Assembly (NCBI RefSeq): GCF_000962825.1
Contig: NZ_JZKF01000166.1
Span: 1-7,319 of the forward strand
Source: Actinoplanes rectilineatus
Lineage (GTDB): Bacteria; Actinomycetota; Actinomycetes; Mycobacteriales; Micromonosporaceae
Length of the DNA: 7,319 nt
Direction: 5' to 3'
This document shows, in pieces, positions 7,019-7,319 of this stretch. Position 1 is the first letter of the stretch. The number at the start of each line of letters is the position of its first letter. A program made the translations under genes and the position numbers. The notes beneath the pieces were generated by a model. It made no database searches. It saw only the letters and a list, made by a program, of their open reading frames with translations, and was not told the DNA's origin.

Positions 7019-7319
7019 TCACCGGATGGCGATCAGCAGATCGTCCAGCACCAGGGTGCAGAGATCCTCGCGGCTCGGCATCCGGCCCAGCCCGCGCAGC
7101 CGGCCGGACTGCGCCTTCCGCATCCCTTCCAGCAGCTTGCGGGCCTCTCGGGCGTTACCGAAATTACGGTCTCGCTCGAGTTGAGAGAAGTACTCGTGGA
7201 GTGCGTCACTCAGACCCGGGGCGAAGGTGTAGTCGTCGGTGCGGGCGATGCGTCCGGCGATCATGACGAGTTCGTCGGGTCCGTAGTTCTCGAATTCGAG
7301 GGTCTTGGCGAAGCGGGAG
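7019..7319 (-). CDS. eccA: EccA-like (CbxX/CfxQ) AAA ATPase, C-terminal fragment
   Basis: This is the last 99 residues of an AAA+ ATPase of the CbxX/CfxQ group; the ATPase core lies beyond the right edge. The frame is open to base 7318 and ends at TGA (7021-7019). The first visible residues, RFAKTLEFENYGPDELVMIA, match the post-sensor 1 region of the family, where a phenylalanine- and tyrosine-containing segment enters the C-terminal lid. RNFGNAREARKLLEGMRKAQSGRL is the lid helix with the sensor 2 arginine (GNAR). The family works as hexameric ATPases; EccA members are cytosolic T7SS accessory factors with TPR repeats in front of the ATPase. The name EccA rests on the neighbouring EccE and EccC; without the N-terminus, a TPR-lacking CbxX paralogue is not excluded. 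It is the most upstream visible gene of the - strand block. The Met at 7264 is internal, not a start. Confidence 0.75.
   Translation of the reverse strand, partial: SRFAKTLEFENYGPDELVMIAGRIARTDDYTFAPGLSDALHEYFSQLERDRNFGNAREARKLLEGMRKAQSGRLRGLGRMPSREDLCTLVLDDLLIAIR

Noticed and set aside
1..7319. Mobile element, tRNA, CRISPR or phage signature around the glycan cassette
   Set aside because: I saw no transposase, flanking direct or inverted repeats, tRNA-like sequence or repeat array at either border of the cassette.

Overview
The window is high-GC DNA from an actinomycete. The T7SS proteins, the dense 1-4 nt gene overlaps and the codon use fit Micromonosporaceae (Actinoplanes-like) best, but the genus is an inference. 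It is an internal part of a type VII secretion (ESX) locus with a polysaccharide-synthesis cassette inserted in it.

Layout: the left edge (1-312, + strand) carries the last 103 codons of the secretion ATPase EccC. All other genes lie on the - strand and are transcribed from right to left: an AAA ATPase C-terminus resembling EccA (7019 to the right edge), a multi-spanning GT-C/GT39-type glycosyltransferase (5407-6960), a processive cellulose-synthase-like GT2 (3713-5407), an exported GH26-type glycoside hydrolase (2709-3716), EccE (1394-2677) and an unrecognised Pro-rich protein (336-1397). The two convergent blocks meet at a strong hairpin (321-353). There is no gene-free stretch longer than 58 bases.

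The - strand genes look like one operon. The junctions GT39/GT2 (TGATG), GT2/GH26 (ATGA) and EccE/last gene (ATGA) all overlap, GH26 and EccE are about 31 nt apart, and eccA and GT39 are 58 nt apart. No promoter is evident inside the block.

Inferred cooperation: the GT2 would polymerise and extrude a beta-linked glycan. The GH26 enzyme, held at or beyond the membrane, would trim or release it. The GT-C enzyme would transfer a sugar from a polyprenyl-phosphate donor on the outer face. Because these three genes sit between eccA and eccE in the same transcription unit, the glycan may be made together with, or decorate, the secretion machine. That coupling is the main hypothesis here. The second point of interest is the last gene, whose conserved half reads like a P-loop ATPase without its nucleotide-binding lysine.
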